NCBI RefSeq assembly: GCF_023015615.1
Contig: NZ_JALKAJ010000002.1
Coordinates: forward strand, 882,501 to 946,500
Reading direction: 5' to 3'
Length of the DNA: 64,000 bases
Source: Qipengyuania sp. S6317L1
GTDB taxonomy: Bacteria; Pseudomonadota; Alphaproteobacteria; Sphingomonadales; Sphingomonadaceae
This document shows, piece by piece, positions 27,343 through 35,186 of this stretch. The translations under genes and the position numbers were made by a program. Below the pieces are notes generated by a model, which worked only from the letters and a program-made list of their open reading frames with translations, was not told the DNA's origin and ran no database searches. The first letter of the stretch is position 1. Each line of letters starts with the position of its first letter.

Positions 27343-28803
27343 CTAATTGGGGCTTACCGCGAGCGCGGACAAGGGGTGAAGGCCCCAGGGGTTGGGCTGA
27401 TACCCTTCGACTGAACCGCGCACGAGAGACCAGCGCACCGGCGCTCCCAAGGGGATAAAGACCTCGGCATCGGTCAGGATGGAGTGCGCCTCGATCAAAA
27501 GGAGCTCTTTGGATTCGGGGTCTTTCAGTGCCAGGGAATCGCGCACCAATGCGTCCGCCTCTTCCGAGCAAAGTCCCAGTGCGATGGTGCAATTCAACTG
27601 GTTCAAAAACCACCGCGGTGAGGAATATCGTGCCAGCCGGTCGCGTAATTCAAGGTCACCACCTTCGCCGATCCCGACACGCTGTGTTGTCACACCGATT
27701 TGGCGCCAGCTGGAGGAAAGCGCATCAAACATAAGGTCGCCCCCGGGCCCATCGGGTAGGCCAACACGGATGACCGCCTCACCGCCGCCCCACGCTGCAA
27801 TTCGTTGGCGAGCGACCGCGCGGCGTTCTTCAAGGCTGAGCTCAGGCCAGCGATTGGCAGCGAGCGTGCCGCTGGAGAACCATTCGGGCGGCACGATCCA
27901 CGTGGACGAGACCCAGCCGCCAAGCCCGAACGGTTGGATGAGCGCCTCGCGGTCAATCGCCATGGATAAGGCTTCGCGCCGCCGAGTATCAGCGAGCACG
28001 CCGCTATCACTGCGCACAATCAGTCCAAACAGCCCAATAGCGGGATCGACCTGCACCGCGCCTCTGGAGAGGGGGCCAAGTTCGATCATCGGAAAATCGG
28101 TGATGGATCCGTTCAGAACAAGATCCACCGACCCGTTCGCAAACGCATCAATCGCTTCCGAAGCGGGCAGGCTTCGCACGGCGAGAGGGCGGGTCAAGTC
28201 TTCCCAATCCTCGCGAGCCGGAAGCCCCCGGCTCTCTGGCGGAAGCATCGCCAATCCGACAATCGACGAGGTATCGTCGCGCTCGACCACCATGGGTCCG
28301 GCACCGCTTCTACCAGAAGCGAAGCCAAGCTCGGGCTGCGCGAGAAGGCGCAAGAATTGTGGCATCGGCCCGGACAACCTGACTTCGATCACCCGGCCCG
28401 TCATCGCGCGCACCTCGACGACCTTTGCCAGATCGAGGCCAAGCGAGGTGCCCTCCAGTTCGCGCAAGCGGGTTTGCAGCATCCTTCGAACGTCGCTGGC
28501 GGTGATCGCCTCGCCATTGGTCCAATTGGAGTTGCGCAGACGGAAAATGTAGCTGAGGCCATCGTCGGTCACGATCCAGCGCTCGGCGATTGCAGGCACG
28601 ACCTGACCCGAGGAATCGAGCGCAACCAGACCCTCGTTGGAGGCCGCTTGCAGATGCTGATCGCCTGGAGAGAGCCAGATGCCAGAAACATCCAACGCCT
28701 CGCGATCGCCGATGACAGCGATGTTCACCGGCCCTTGATCGCCCGCGGGCCCGCAAGCGACGGTGAGAAATGCGATGGTAGAGGCTAAAAGGGCGCGTAT
28801 CAC
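27343..28803 (-). CDS. Peptide-type ABC transporter substrate-binding lipoprotein
   Basis: 486 residues, SBP_bac_5-like. The N-terminal signal has a lipobox LTVAC at 13-17, so it would be lipid-anchored. The family block with AERWIVTDDGLSYIFRLR and WTNGEAITASDVRRML is around residues 70-110, and RREALSMAIDREALIQPFG near 260-280. No ABC permease or ATPase is next to it, so it is an orphan binding protein or works with a distant transporter. The ligand is unknown; dipeptides or oligopeptides are the family's usual substrates. Confidence 0.85.
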   Translation of the reverse strand: MIRALLASTIAFLTVACGPAGDQGPVNIAVIGDREALDVSGIWLSPGDQHLQAASNEGLVALDSSGQVVPAIAERWIVTDDGLSYIFRLRNSNWTNGEAITASDVRRMLQTRLRELEGTSLGLDLAKVVEVRAMTGRVIEVRLSGPMPQFLRLLAQPELGFASGRSGAGPMVVERDDTSSIVGLAMLPPESRGLPAREDWEDLTRPLAVRSLPASEAIDAFANGSVDLVLNGSITDFPMIELGPLSRGAVQVDPAIGLFGLIVRSDSGVLADTRRREALSMAIDREALIQPFGLGGWVSSTWIVPPEWFSSGTLAANRWPELSLEERRAVARQRIAAWGGGEAVIRVGLPDGPGGDLMFDALSSSWRQIGVTTQRVGIGEGGDLELRDRLARYSSPRWFLNQLNCTIALGLCSEEADALVRDSLALKDPESKELLLIEAHSILTDAEVFIPLGAPVRWSLVRGSVEGYQPNPWGLHPLSALAVSPN

Positions 28804-28857
28804 CGCTCCTGCCTAGCAAGGATTGCGCTTTGGAAAAACGCCCAGTTCGACGCGGAC

Positions 28858-29265
28858 TTAAATTTTGCGCAACTTGCCCGAATTTGCCGGAGGCGGCGGA
28901 GGTCGGTGTGCGTGGGAAACATGACCGGAAAATTGTGTGTGTTGTTCGCTGCTGCCAGACGGTGCACGCGCTGCGTTCGAGTTGATTTCTTCATCGAAAG
29001 CAACGCCAAAGCGTTGATCTTGAACCCAGGCAACTGTGCCCATTACGGTGCCGATGTTGCGGAGTTCAACTTCTACACGGTTGCCGCGGCTGATTTGCAC
29101 CACGCCTTCGCCCATCATCCCGCCATCAGACAGGTTGCGGACGCGCACGCGGGCTTGCTCGCCTTTTTGTTCAACACGGACGTTTGCCAAGAGGAAAAGG
29201 CTGTCACGCGATACACTTCGTGTCTCGACACCGGTCATTGTCGCAAGATCTCCAATCGTCTTCAA
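28858..29265 (-). CDS. PilZ domain protein
   Basis: 135 residues. The block RVRVRNLSDGGMMGEG and the following strand pattern up to FGVAFDEEI fit a PilZ domain, which often binds cyclic di-GMP. The RxxxR of the c-di-GMP site could be in the SVSRDSLFLLANVRV stretch before it but is not canonical, so nucleotide binding is uncertain. The last ~35 residues are polar and proline-rich. A perfect 10-bp palindrome CGGTTAACCG lies upstream at 29353-29362. Confidence 0.8.
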   Translation of the reverse strand: MKTIGDLATMTGVETRSVSRDSLFLLANVRVEQKGEQARVRVRNLSDGGMMGEGVVQISRGNRVEVELRNIGTVMGTVAWVQDQRFGVAFDEEINSNAARAPSGSSEQHTQFSGHVSHAHRPPPPPANSGKLRKI

Positions 29266-29352
29266 AGCTTCGAATTGTCGAAGCCAATCACACCTGGCGC
29301 CTCCTCCCTTGACACACCAGGAACCGCGTTAGCGAGGACTGTTACAGTGGCG

Positions 29353-29362
29353 CGGTTAACCG
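29353..29362. promoter_or_regulatory. CGGTTAACCG palindrome upstream of the PilZ gene
   Basis: A perfect 10-bp palindrome 88 bases before the PilZ start. Its core GGTTAACC holds overlapping CtrA-like TTAACC half-sites on both strands, but without the N7 partner spacing. Candidate operator only. Confidence 0.3.
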
Positions 29363-29434
29363 GTCGTAAAATTCGCAACCATCGCGTCAGCGATCGAGGG
29401 TCACGTCCTAGAATGAAACAGTTATGAAGGTTAA

Positions 29435-29893
29435 TCAGTCGTCGCGCGAAATCTTTTCGCGGCGCTCGTGGGCGGTCTGAGCCTCGACCGTCATTGTTGC
29501 CACCGGACGGGCGATGAGGCGTCTAAGGCCGATCGGGTCACCGGTCACTTCGCAATATCCGTATTCGCCCTCTTTGATACGGCGAAGGGCAGAATCGATT
29601 TTGGACACCAGCTTGCGTTGGCGATCACGGGTCCGCAATTCGATACCCCAATCGGTCTCGCTGGACGCGCGATCATTAAGGTCAGCTTCGCGGATAGGCC
29701 CATCGGCTAGCGACTGAAGCGTTTGGCCAGCCGCGCTATGGATTGAGCGTTTCCATTCGAGCAAAAGCATTTCAAAGTAAGCTTGTTGTCGCTCACTCAT
29801 ATATTCTTCATCGTCGCTAGGAACGTAATCTTCGCCAAGCATCTGCTTGGCTTTCTCGATGATTTCAATTTCTTCAGATGCCGCCGCTGACAT
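29435..29893 (-). CDS. dksA: RNA polymerase-binding transcription factor DksA
   Basis: Works with ppGpp to adjust transcription initiation. From the ATG at 29893, with GAGGACC just upstream, it is 152 residues: MSAAASEEIEIIEKAK, then the coiled-coil arm around DRASSETDWGIELRTRDR. The C-terminal zinc-finger region is EYGYCEVTGDPIGLRRLIARPVATMTVEAQTAHERREK. Only one Cys is seen at the place where four are canonical, so this is a zinc-independent form with an otherwise typical finger, as in many alphaproteobacterial DksA proteins. Confidence 0.92.
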   Translation of the reverse strand: MSAAASEEIEIIEKAKQMLGEDYVPSDDEEYMSERQQAYFEMLLLEWKRSIHSAAGQTLQSLADGPIREADLNDRASSETDWGIELRTRDRQRKLVSKIDSALRRIKEGEYGYCEVTGDPIGLRRLIARPVATMTVEAQTAHERREKISRDD

Positions 29894-30118
29894 GTGGTCC
29901 TCTAATCCCAAAACCCGTGTTGCAGACGGCCAGGCAATTCGCGCTTCCACTCGCAAAGCTGCCCGGCAAGCCCATTGCTAGGCGCGCGCTATAGGGAAGG
30001 CGTCATTGCGCCGCAAGCCAGATTCCCCCGCCACTGCGTAAGAAACACGAGCATTCGCCGAAACCTTGGTTTTGGCCTCACGCATTGCCTTACACCCGTT
30101 AACAAAAATCCCGCGGCG

Positions 30119-30133
30119 TTAACCAATTGTTGA
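30119..30133 (+). promoter_or_regulatory. CtrA-type site TTAA-N7-TTGA
   Basis: TTAA at 30119-30122, seven bases, then TTGA at 30130-30133, one mismatch from the CtrA consensus TTAA-N7-TTAA; the first half reads TTAACCA, like the TTAACCAT half-site. It lies about 72 bases before the Sel1-repeat gene. Confidence 0.45.
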
Positions 30134-30204
30134 CCATGATCGTTGAGGTCTAGGCGCCATGGTTCAAACCGGGGGTTGGGACGTTAAAAACGGGGAATGA
30201 CGAA

Positions 30205-30531
30205 ATGGAATGGAAAGCACTTAACGAGATTGATGCCAACGCGGTAACGAGCGGAGAAATCGATCTGGCCATCGCTGGTTATCTTGCTGATGCGATGGCA
30301 GGCGATGTGGCGGCTTTATTCAATCTTGGTGTCGCCTATTCGACAGGCTCGAACGGCGTTGAATCTGACTTGGTAGAAGCACACAAGTGGTTCAATCTTG
30401 CTGCTTCCAGAGGGCACGAAGACGCGAGCTTTTGCCGTGCCGATGTCTCAGATGAGATGACGGCCCGCGAAATCGCCGAGGCACAGCGCCGCGCACGTCG
30501 CTGGTTGTCCGAAGAACGTCGCGCAGCCTGA
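30205..30531 (+). CDS. Sel1-repeat (TPR-like) protein
   Basis: 108 residues. Residues ~35-75 hold a Sel1-type repeat (AALFNLGVAYSTGSNGVESDLVEAHKWFNLAASRGHEDA); the C-terminus is Arg-rich and basic. Sel1 repeats mediate protein contacts. GGGG precedes the ATG by about 9 bases. It stands alone, divergent from dksA and convergent with the GNAT gene, with a CtrA-like site upstream, so CtrA control is possible. Confidence 0.8.
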   Translation: MEWKALNEIDANAVTSGEIDLAIAGYLADAMAGDVAALFNLGVAYSTGSNGVESDLVEAHKWFNLAASRGHEDASFCRADVSDEMTAREIAEAQRRARRWLSEERRAA

Positions 30532-30542
30532 TTATTGCATGT

Positions 30543-31682
30543 TCACTCACCCTTCTTGAAGGGTGTCCGCCGGTCGAGAAAGACCTGATCCGCAGCAACA
30601 CCTTGGCGTTCGCGTTCGAGAAAATCGGCAACCGCTTCGCGGAAGCCCGGATCAACCAGATAGTGTGCTGAAAATGTCTGCACCGGCTCATAACCCCGGG
30701 CAAGTTTGTGCCCGCCCTGTGCCCCCGCCTCCACTCGCGGCAGGCCCTGTTCAATGGCGATGTCTATCGCTTGATAATAACACAGCTCGAAGTGTAAAAA
30801 CCGCACATCACGCGTGCAGCCCCAATAGCGGCCATAAATCGCGTCCTTGCCAACGAAATTGAGCGCGCCTGCGATCGCTTCATCGCCATCGAACGCAAGG
30901 ATCAGGACGATGCTGTCCCCCATGCGCTCACCCAGCAAAGTAAAAGCCTCACGCGTCAAATAAGGCGTCCCCCACTTGCGCGCGCCGGTGTCCTGATAGA
31001 ACACCCAAAACGCGTCCCAGTGCTCTTGCTTGATGTCATCACCCGACAGGCGTTCAATCCGAAGGCCCCGAACCGCTGTCTCGCGTTCTTTGCGCAGGTT
31101 CTTTCGTTTGCGCGATGCGAGATCGGCCAGAAAACCATCAAAGCTGTCGTAATCACGGTTGAGCCAGTGAAATTGAAGATCGCTTCGGATGAGCCAGTCT
31201 TCCTGCTCAAAGATCGGCACCTGCTCGGGCTCGACAAAGGTCGCGTGGGCGGATGAAAGGCCATTTTGCGAGCACACCACCTCAGCCCCCTTGAGAAGAT
31301 GCGTGGCGAGCGCTGGGTCGGACAGAAGAAGGCGAGGACCGCTCGCGGGGGTGAAGGGTGCTGCGATCTGTAGCTTGGGGTAATAGTTGCGCCCTGCGCG
31401 GTGAAGCGCGTCAGCCCAAGCGTGATCGAAAACGTATTCACCCTGAGAATGTCCCTTGGCATAACTGGGCATCGCGGCGAGCAATTTGCCATCTGCGTCG
31501 GTGATCGTGATGGGAACCGGGTCCCATCCAGTGCCTTCACCGACACTGCCCGAATCTTCGAGCGAGGTAAGAAACTCGTGCGACATGAATGGGTTATCCG
31601 CACCGCCAAGCGCGTTCCAATCGGTTGCATTAAATTCACCAACACCGGGCGCCAGCCTAACTGTAAGTTCGCCTTCGCTCAT
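30543..31682 (-). CDS. GNAT/FemAB-like N-acyltransferase family protein (COG3146 type)
   Basis: 379 residues. The N-terminal block WNALGGADNPFMSHEFL and the ending (VEAGAQGGHKLARGYEPVQTFSAHY) are typical of the COG3146 family, predicted N-acyltransferases with a fold like FemAB peptidyltransferases. The substrate is not established. Its start overlaps the end of the GDPD gene by 4 nt. Last gene of the DUF3572-HAD-RidA-GDPD-GNAT operon. Confidence 0.88.
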   Translation of the reverse strand: MSEGELTVRLAPGVGEFNATDWNALGGADNPFMSHEFLTSLEDSGSVGEGTGWDPVPITITDADGKLLAAMPSYAKGHSQGEYVFDHAWADALHRAGRNYYPKLQIAAPFTPASGPRLLLSDPALATHLLKGAEVVCSQNGLSSAHATFVEPEQVPIFEQEDWLIRSDLQFHWLNRDYDSFDGFLADLASRKRKNLRKERETAVRGLRIERLSGDDIKQEHWDAFWVFYQDTGARKWGTPYLTREAFTLLGERMGDSIVLILAFDGDEAIAGALNFVGKDAIYGRYWGCTRDVRFLHFELCYYQAIDIAIEQGLPRVEAGAQGGHKLARGYEPVQTFSAHYLVDPGFREAVADFLERERQGVAADQVFLDRRTPFKKGE

Positions 31683-32401
31683 GCCAGCCCCTCCGCTTCG
31701 CTAATCAAAGCATCAGCAAATTCGAGTGCTTCGGCCCGCGTTTCGGGCGAATTTACCGTCCACGTCAGAACCGGAAGGCCATTTTCGCGAAGCTTCGCAA
31801 CCCAGGGATTGGAAAGCGCGAGAACGTGGTAGGCGAGAAAATCAGGAGCAGCCCTAGCGTACGCCCTCTCGCGCGCTTCTTGTGTTTGTGTGTGCCCGTG
31901 CTCGTCCTCGCGCATGACGAGGCCTGCTGCCACGGTTGGCTCATTGTCATGAAACCATGCAGAAACGCGCGGGTCAAAGCTCATCACGGCCAAGTCGCCC
32001 GAATATTGCCGAAGCGCATCGGCGACTGCTTTGCAGCTTTGTTCCACATCATACCCGGGCTTGGACTTTATCTCGATCAAAAGCGGCACCGCGCCGCTTA
32101 CACATTGGAGAAAAGTCTCAAGCGAGGGGATCGGTTCCCCATTCGCCTTCAACGACAGTGCTTCGATCTGCGCCAACGAACATTCATCAGTGAGCGCGTC
32201 AGCGTCGGTCAACCGATCAAGCTGCCAATCATGAAAGACCACCGCGTGGCCGTCACCGGTGCGCTGGATATCGCATTCGATCCCCATGCCCGCCGCAATC
32301 GCAGCTTTCGCAGCGGCAAGGGAGTTTTCCGGCACTCCGGCTGAATGCAGGCCCCGATGCGCATATTCCCACCGGGTCAGCCATTCGGGCGCAGTCCGCA
32401 A
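31679..32401 (-). CDS. Glycerophosphodiester phosphodiesterase
   Basis: 240 residues, single GDPD domain, no signal peptide. It has AHRGLHS near the start (catalytic His-Arg), IECDIQRTGDGHAVVFHDWQLDRLT with the metal-binding Glu-x-Asp and second His, and LLIEIKSK. It hydrolyses glycerophosphodiesters to glycerol-3-phosphate and alcohol, as the cytoplasmic UgpQ group does. It begins 17 bp after the RidA gene and overlaps the GNAT gene by 4 nt. Confidence 0.93.
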   Translation of the reverse strand: MRTAPEWLTRWEYAHRGLHSAGVPENSLAAAKAAIAAGMGIECDIQRTGDGHAVVFHDWQLDRLTDADALTDECSLAQIEALSLKANGEPIPSLETFLQCVSGAVPLLIEIKSKPGYDVEQSCKAVADALRQYSGDLAVMSFDPRVSAWFHDNEPTVAAGLVMREDEHGHTQTQEARERAYARAAPDFLAYHVLALSNPWVAKLRENGLPVLTWTVNSPETRAEALEFADALISEAEGLA

Positions 32402-32418
32402 GGTCGTCGGCTCGGAGA

Positions 32419-32874
32419 TCAGGAACCAAGCGCGATGACTGCGTCCACTTCGACCGCCGCGCCCAATGGCAGTGACGGCGCGCTCACAGCGGCCCGTGCA
32501 TGTCGGCCCGCATCGCCAAAGACTTCGAGCATCAGGTCGGAGGCGCCATTGGCAACCTTGGGCTGGTCGGTGAAGTCGCCGGTTGAGTTGACGAAGGCGC
32601 CGAGCTTTACAACGCGGCTCACATCCTCAAGCACGCCCGCCCCTTTCAACTGGGCCAAAATCATCAATCCGCAAGCGCGCGCGGCTTCCATCCCGCGATC
32701 AAGGTCAACGCTTTCGCCCAGCCGTCCGGTTACAAGGTTCCCGTCCACAAACGGCAATTGGCCGGAAACGTATGCAAATCCACCCTCGACGACGACGGGC
32801 ACATAGCTCGCAACAGGAGCTGCCGCTTGAGGCAACTTAATTCCGAGTTCGTTCAAACGATTTTCAACGCTCAT
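32419..32874 (-). CDS. RidA family protein
   Basis: 151 residues from the ATG at 32874, with GAGGA 9 bases before it. RidA/YjgF/Rid proteins hydrolyse reactive enamine intermediates. The fold's elements GFAYVSGQLPFVDGNLV and a C-terminal AAVEVDAVIAL with the usual Glu are present; the substrate Arg typical of the RidA subgroup (before xVxVxxLP) is not in place, so this is another Rid subgroup. Coupled to the HAD gene by a 4-nt overlap. Confidence 0.88.
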   Translation of the reverse strand: MSVENRLNELGIKLPQAAAPVASYVPVVVEGGFAYVSGQLPFVDGNLVTGRLGESVDLDRGMEAARACGLMILAQLKGAGVLEDVSRVVKLGAFVNSTGDFTDQPKVANGASDLMLEVFGDAGRHARAAVSAPSLPLGAAVEVDAVIALGS

Positions 32875-33500
32875 GCTGCGTCCTCTCTGAGTTGTTGTGA
32901 AAGCCACGGCAGAGCCTCATCCCATTGGTCAATCCGCGCGTGGGCATGGCCTGCTTTATGGGCGCAAGGAATTGACGATGAGATCATCGGCTCACCGCAG
33001 AAATGAAGGCGTGTGACGTGAGGCGTTATCTCTTTCACAGACGCATGATGCTGAGCCAAATCATCAATGAAGAGCGCTCTACTGGGTTGAAATTCTTCGA
33101 TAATCTTCGCCATCGCCGGGCCCTTCGGCCCTTGATTTGTATAAACCTTTGCATGGAGCCCGTGCGCCGCCAATTGCTCGGCTCGCTTGTCGCGGTTGGC
33201 ATCGACCAGATTGGTGAGCACGACCACATCGGCCTCTTCTGCCAAAGTGTTGAGGGCGTGAATTGACCCGTTGATCGGATTTTGGCTTTCCATCTCGGTT
33301 GCGAAAAACCCGCCTAACTTTTTCCAGATATCTTCCGGCGCAAGAAATTCACCCGTCTCGCGCCACCGGAGCGCTTTTGAGAAATCCCCACCGCTGAGAT
33401 TGAAATCCACGCCTTCGCTCTCTTCGAGCCAAACCTTGAACGGGGCGACCATGTGCAAGATCACTTCGTCACAATCGCTGATAATCAGTGGGCGGCTCAT
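32871..33500 (-). CDS. HAD family hydrolase
   Basis: 209 residues. Motif I is SDCDEVILH (residues 8-16) with nucleophile and acid Asp two apart; motif II VVVLTN is near 95-100; the Lys is probably in the ANRDKRAEQL or GPKGPAMAK region and motif IV is ALFIDDLAQH. Substrate unknown; it resembles the small phosphatases of the class. Its ATG overlaps the DUF3572 stop by one base (TGATG) and its stop overlaps RidA by 4 nt. Confidence 0.88.
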   Translation of the reverse strand: MSRPLIISDCDEVILHMVAPFKVWLEESEGVDFNLSGGDFSKALRWRETGEFLAPEDIWKKLGGFFATEMESQNPINGSIHALNTLAEEADVVVLTNLVDANRDKRAEQLAAHGLHAKVYTNQGPKGPAMAKIIEEFQPSRALFIDDLAQHHASVKEITPHVTRLHFCGEPMISSSIPCAHKAGHAHARIDQWDEALPWLSQQLREDAA

Positions 33501-33802
33501 CAGGACAGTATCCTTCGCATTTCTATCAATTCTTCCGGCGTCACCGCCAGCGCTTCGGCAGCGCGTATAAGGTCTGGTTCGTGATTTGCCAGAAATTCAA
33601 GCGCCGAGCCCAGAACCTGTCGGTCATCAAGTCCCGCTCGCAACGCGTCGGGATCAAGCCCGGTGAGCGACAAATACCGCTCGGCCCGGTCACCATCCTG
33701 CAGGATCCAGCCAAGCGCTGCGAGCGCCAAAGTCTTCGCTCTGACAAGTTGGTCAGGTGCACCGCCTTTATCGGACGGGTCAGTGGGATCAGGGATTGTG
33801 AT
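33500..33802 (-). CDS. DUF3572 family protein with probable ATC start codon
   Basis: The body matches DUF3572: LALAALGWILQDG, then a helix with LTGLDPDALRAGL and LEFLANHEPDLIRAAEAL. The only ordinary start is a TTG inside the conserved helix (33730). Upstream the frame stays open to a stop, and an ATC at 33802 has AGGGGAAG ending 3 bases before it; starting there gives about 100 residues, the usual length, beginning (M)TIPDPTDPSDKGG. I therefore place the start at the ATC, as with the AUU/AUC starts known for a few genes. Divergent from divK, its common neighbour. Confidence 0.75.
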   Translation of the reverse strand: MTIPDPTDPSDKGGAPDQLVRAKTLALAALGWILQDGDRAERYLSLTGLDPDALRAGLDDRQVLGSALEFLANHEPDLIRAAEALAVTPEELIEMRRILS

Positions 33803-33854
33803 GGGCTTCCCCTGCGATTAGGTGTTCTTAAATTGCAAACGGCGGGCGTACTAA

Positions 33855-34223
33855 ATGACAAAGCGAATTATGGTTGTTGAGGATAACGACCTCAACCGGA
33901 AATTGTTCTGCGATGTTTTAAAAACGCAAGGTTTCGACGTCGAACCGGTGGCGGACGGCCATAAAGTTTTGGACAATGCGCGCGGCGCAGTGCCGGATCT
34001 CATCATCATGGATATCCAGCTTCCGGGTGTCTCCGGCGTCGATCTGATCGAAGCAGCAAAAAAGGATCCCGCGCTGTGTGATATCCCCGTGCTTGCAGTC
34101 ACAGCCTTTGCCGCCAAAGGTGATGAGGAGCGGATCAGGGAAGCGGGAGCAGCGGGTTATCTGTCAAAGCCTGTGTCCATCATCCCTTTCATGAATGCAG
34201 TGAAAGAGCTTCTGCCATCCTAG
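33855..34223 (+). CDS. divK: Single-domain response regulator DivK
   Basis: 122 residues, receiver domain only. Acidic pocket VEDND (8-12), phospho-acceptor Asp in IIMDIQLPGVSG (about 53), Thr in VTAFAAKGDEERIREAG and Lys in YLSKPVS. The AFAAKGDEERIREAGAAGYLSKP stretch is the close hallmark of Caulobacter DivK, which switches DivJ/PleC signalling and so lowers CtrA activity. ctrA is also in this window. Its stop overlaps the end of the convergent DUF5706-like gene by 4 nt. Confidence 0.92.
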   Translation: MTKRIMVVEDNDLNRKLFCDVLKTQGFDVEPVADGHKVLDNARGAVPDLIIMDIQLPGVSGVDLIEAAKKDPALCDIPVLAVTAFAAKGDEERIREAGAAGYLSKPVSIIPFMNAVKELLPS

Positions 34224-34792
34224 AGGAGCAGATTTTCGTACGCGAAGACAAGCCAGGTGAGAAACACGCCCCATACAAATGTGCGATAGGCGTAATTGAG
34301 GTATTTGTATTTCTTGGCAGCCAGCACCTGACCGCCTTGGTGAATGTCGGTTAGCATGGTGCGAAAGAGGCCTTCGTCCGTTTCAAACTTGTCAAGAAGG
34401 TCCTCGATCCATTCATCGGCATCCAAAGCCACGTAATGACCAAAGAACAGATAGTTGAAATCTTTTTTGTTTTCAGGGGCATTGGGCACTGAGGGGATGA
34501 CAGAGAGCACAGCGAACAGCGATGATACGAACGCGGTTGCAGCCAACGTCAGGACGGCCCATGTCGCACCGCCACCGAAAAGGTTTGTAATCGACATCGA
34601 GAATACGACAAAAGTCGCGCCGATCAGGATCGAAGCCTTGTTATCCGCCATGGACGATAGCGAAAGCGTCTGAACCTGAGCGGTCCTGACCAGATGGATC
34701 GCATGATTTGAAAATTTGCGAGGGAGTTCCTCGCGCCCAGCCGATGCACCGTCAGCCCCGTCTCGTGCCAGCTCTATCCCGCCTTGTGCCAT
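34220..34792 (-). CDS. DUF5706/Pycsar-effector-like membrane protein
   Basis: 190 residues. Three hydrophobic segments: ~55-72, ~80-100 and ~165-185. The conserved motif before the first, SSMADNKASILIGATFVV, matches the Pycsar TM effector (PycTM, DUF5706) family, which in defence systems sits beside a nucleotidyl cyclase and damages the membrane upon cyclic nucleotide binding. No cyclase is adjacent here, so this may be a chromosomal homologue with another role. Convergent with divK, overlapping by 4 nt. Confidence 0.75.
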   Translation of the reverse strand: MAQGGIELARDGADGASAGREELPRKFSNHAIHLVRTAQVQTLSLSSMADNKASILIGATFVVFSMSITNLFGGGATWAVLTLAATAFVSSLFAVLSVIPSVPNAPENKKDFNYLFFGHYVALDADEWIEDLLDKFETDEGLFRTMLTDIHQGGQVLAAKKYKYLNYAYRTFVWGVFLTWLVFAYENLLL

Positions 34793-34931
34793 ATCTGTAT
34801 TGCCCCCATATCACCCCATATCCAAAGTCTGCCATCAGGCTGAGAGCTTGACAAGTTCACCGCGCTCAAGCTTTGCCTTATGCAACCGCGCGCGCATGTG
34901 CGCCGTATCCTTGATAGAAAGCACCCGCCAA

Positions 34932-35174
34932 ATGACCGAAGCTGAAGTCGACGAACGCATCCGCGCTCTCATTGAGCCCTTCAACAAGAAAGGCGTGACA
35001 ATCGAAAATTCCACGACATTTGCCAATGACCTCGAATTTGACAGCCTTACGGTCATGGATTTCGTGGCGGAGATTGAAGATGAATTCGACATTATCATCA
35101 GCATGAACCAACAGGCCGAGATTGAGAATTACGGCCAATTGGTTGCAGCGGTGCACAAGCTGCAGGATAGCTGA
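34932..35174 (+). CDS. Acyl carrier protein linked to sphingolipid synthesis
   Basis: 80 residues from the ATG at 34932. The phosphopantetheine attachment Ser is in the EFDSLTVMDFVAEIEDEF block, near residue 38. It is distinct from the housekeeping ACP (sequence DSLT rather than DSLD). It lies 12 bp before serine palmitoyltransferase, the arrangement known in sphingolipid-making alphaproteobacteria, where a dedicated ACP delivers the acyl chain to SPT. Confidence 0.92.
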   Translation: MTEAEVDERIRALIEPFNKKGVTIENSTTFANDLEFDSLTVMDFVAEIEDEFDIIISMNQQAEIENYGQLVAAVHKLQDS

Positions 35175-35186
35175 TAAGAGCCATTT

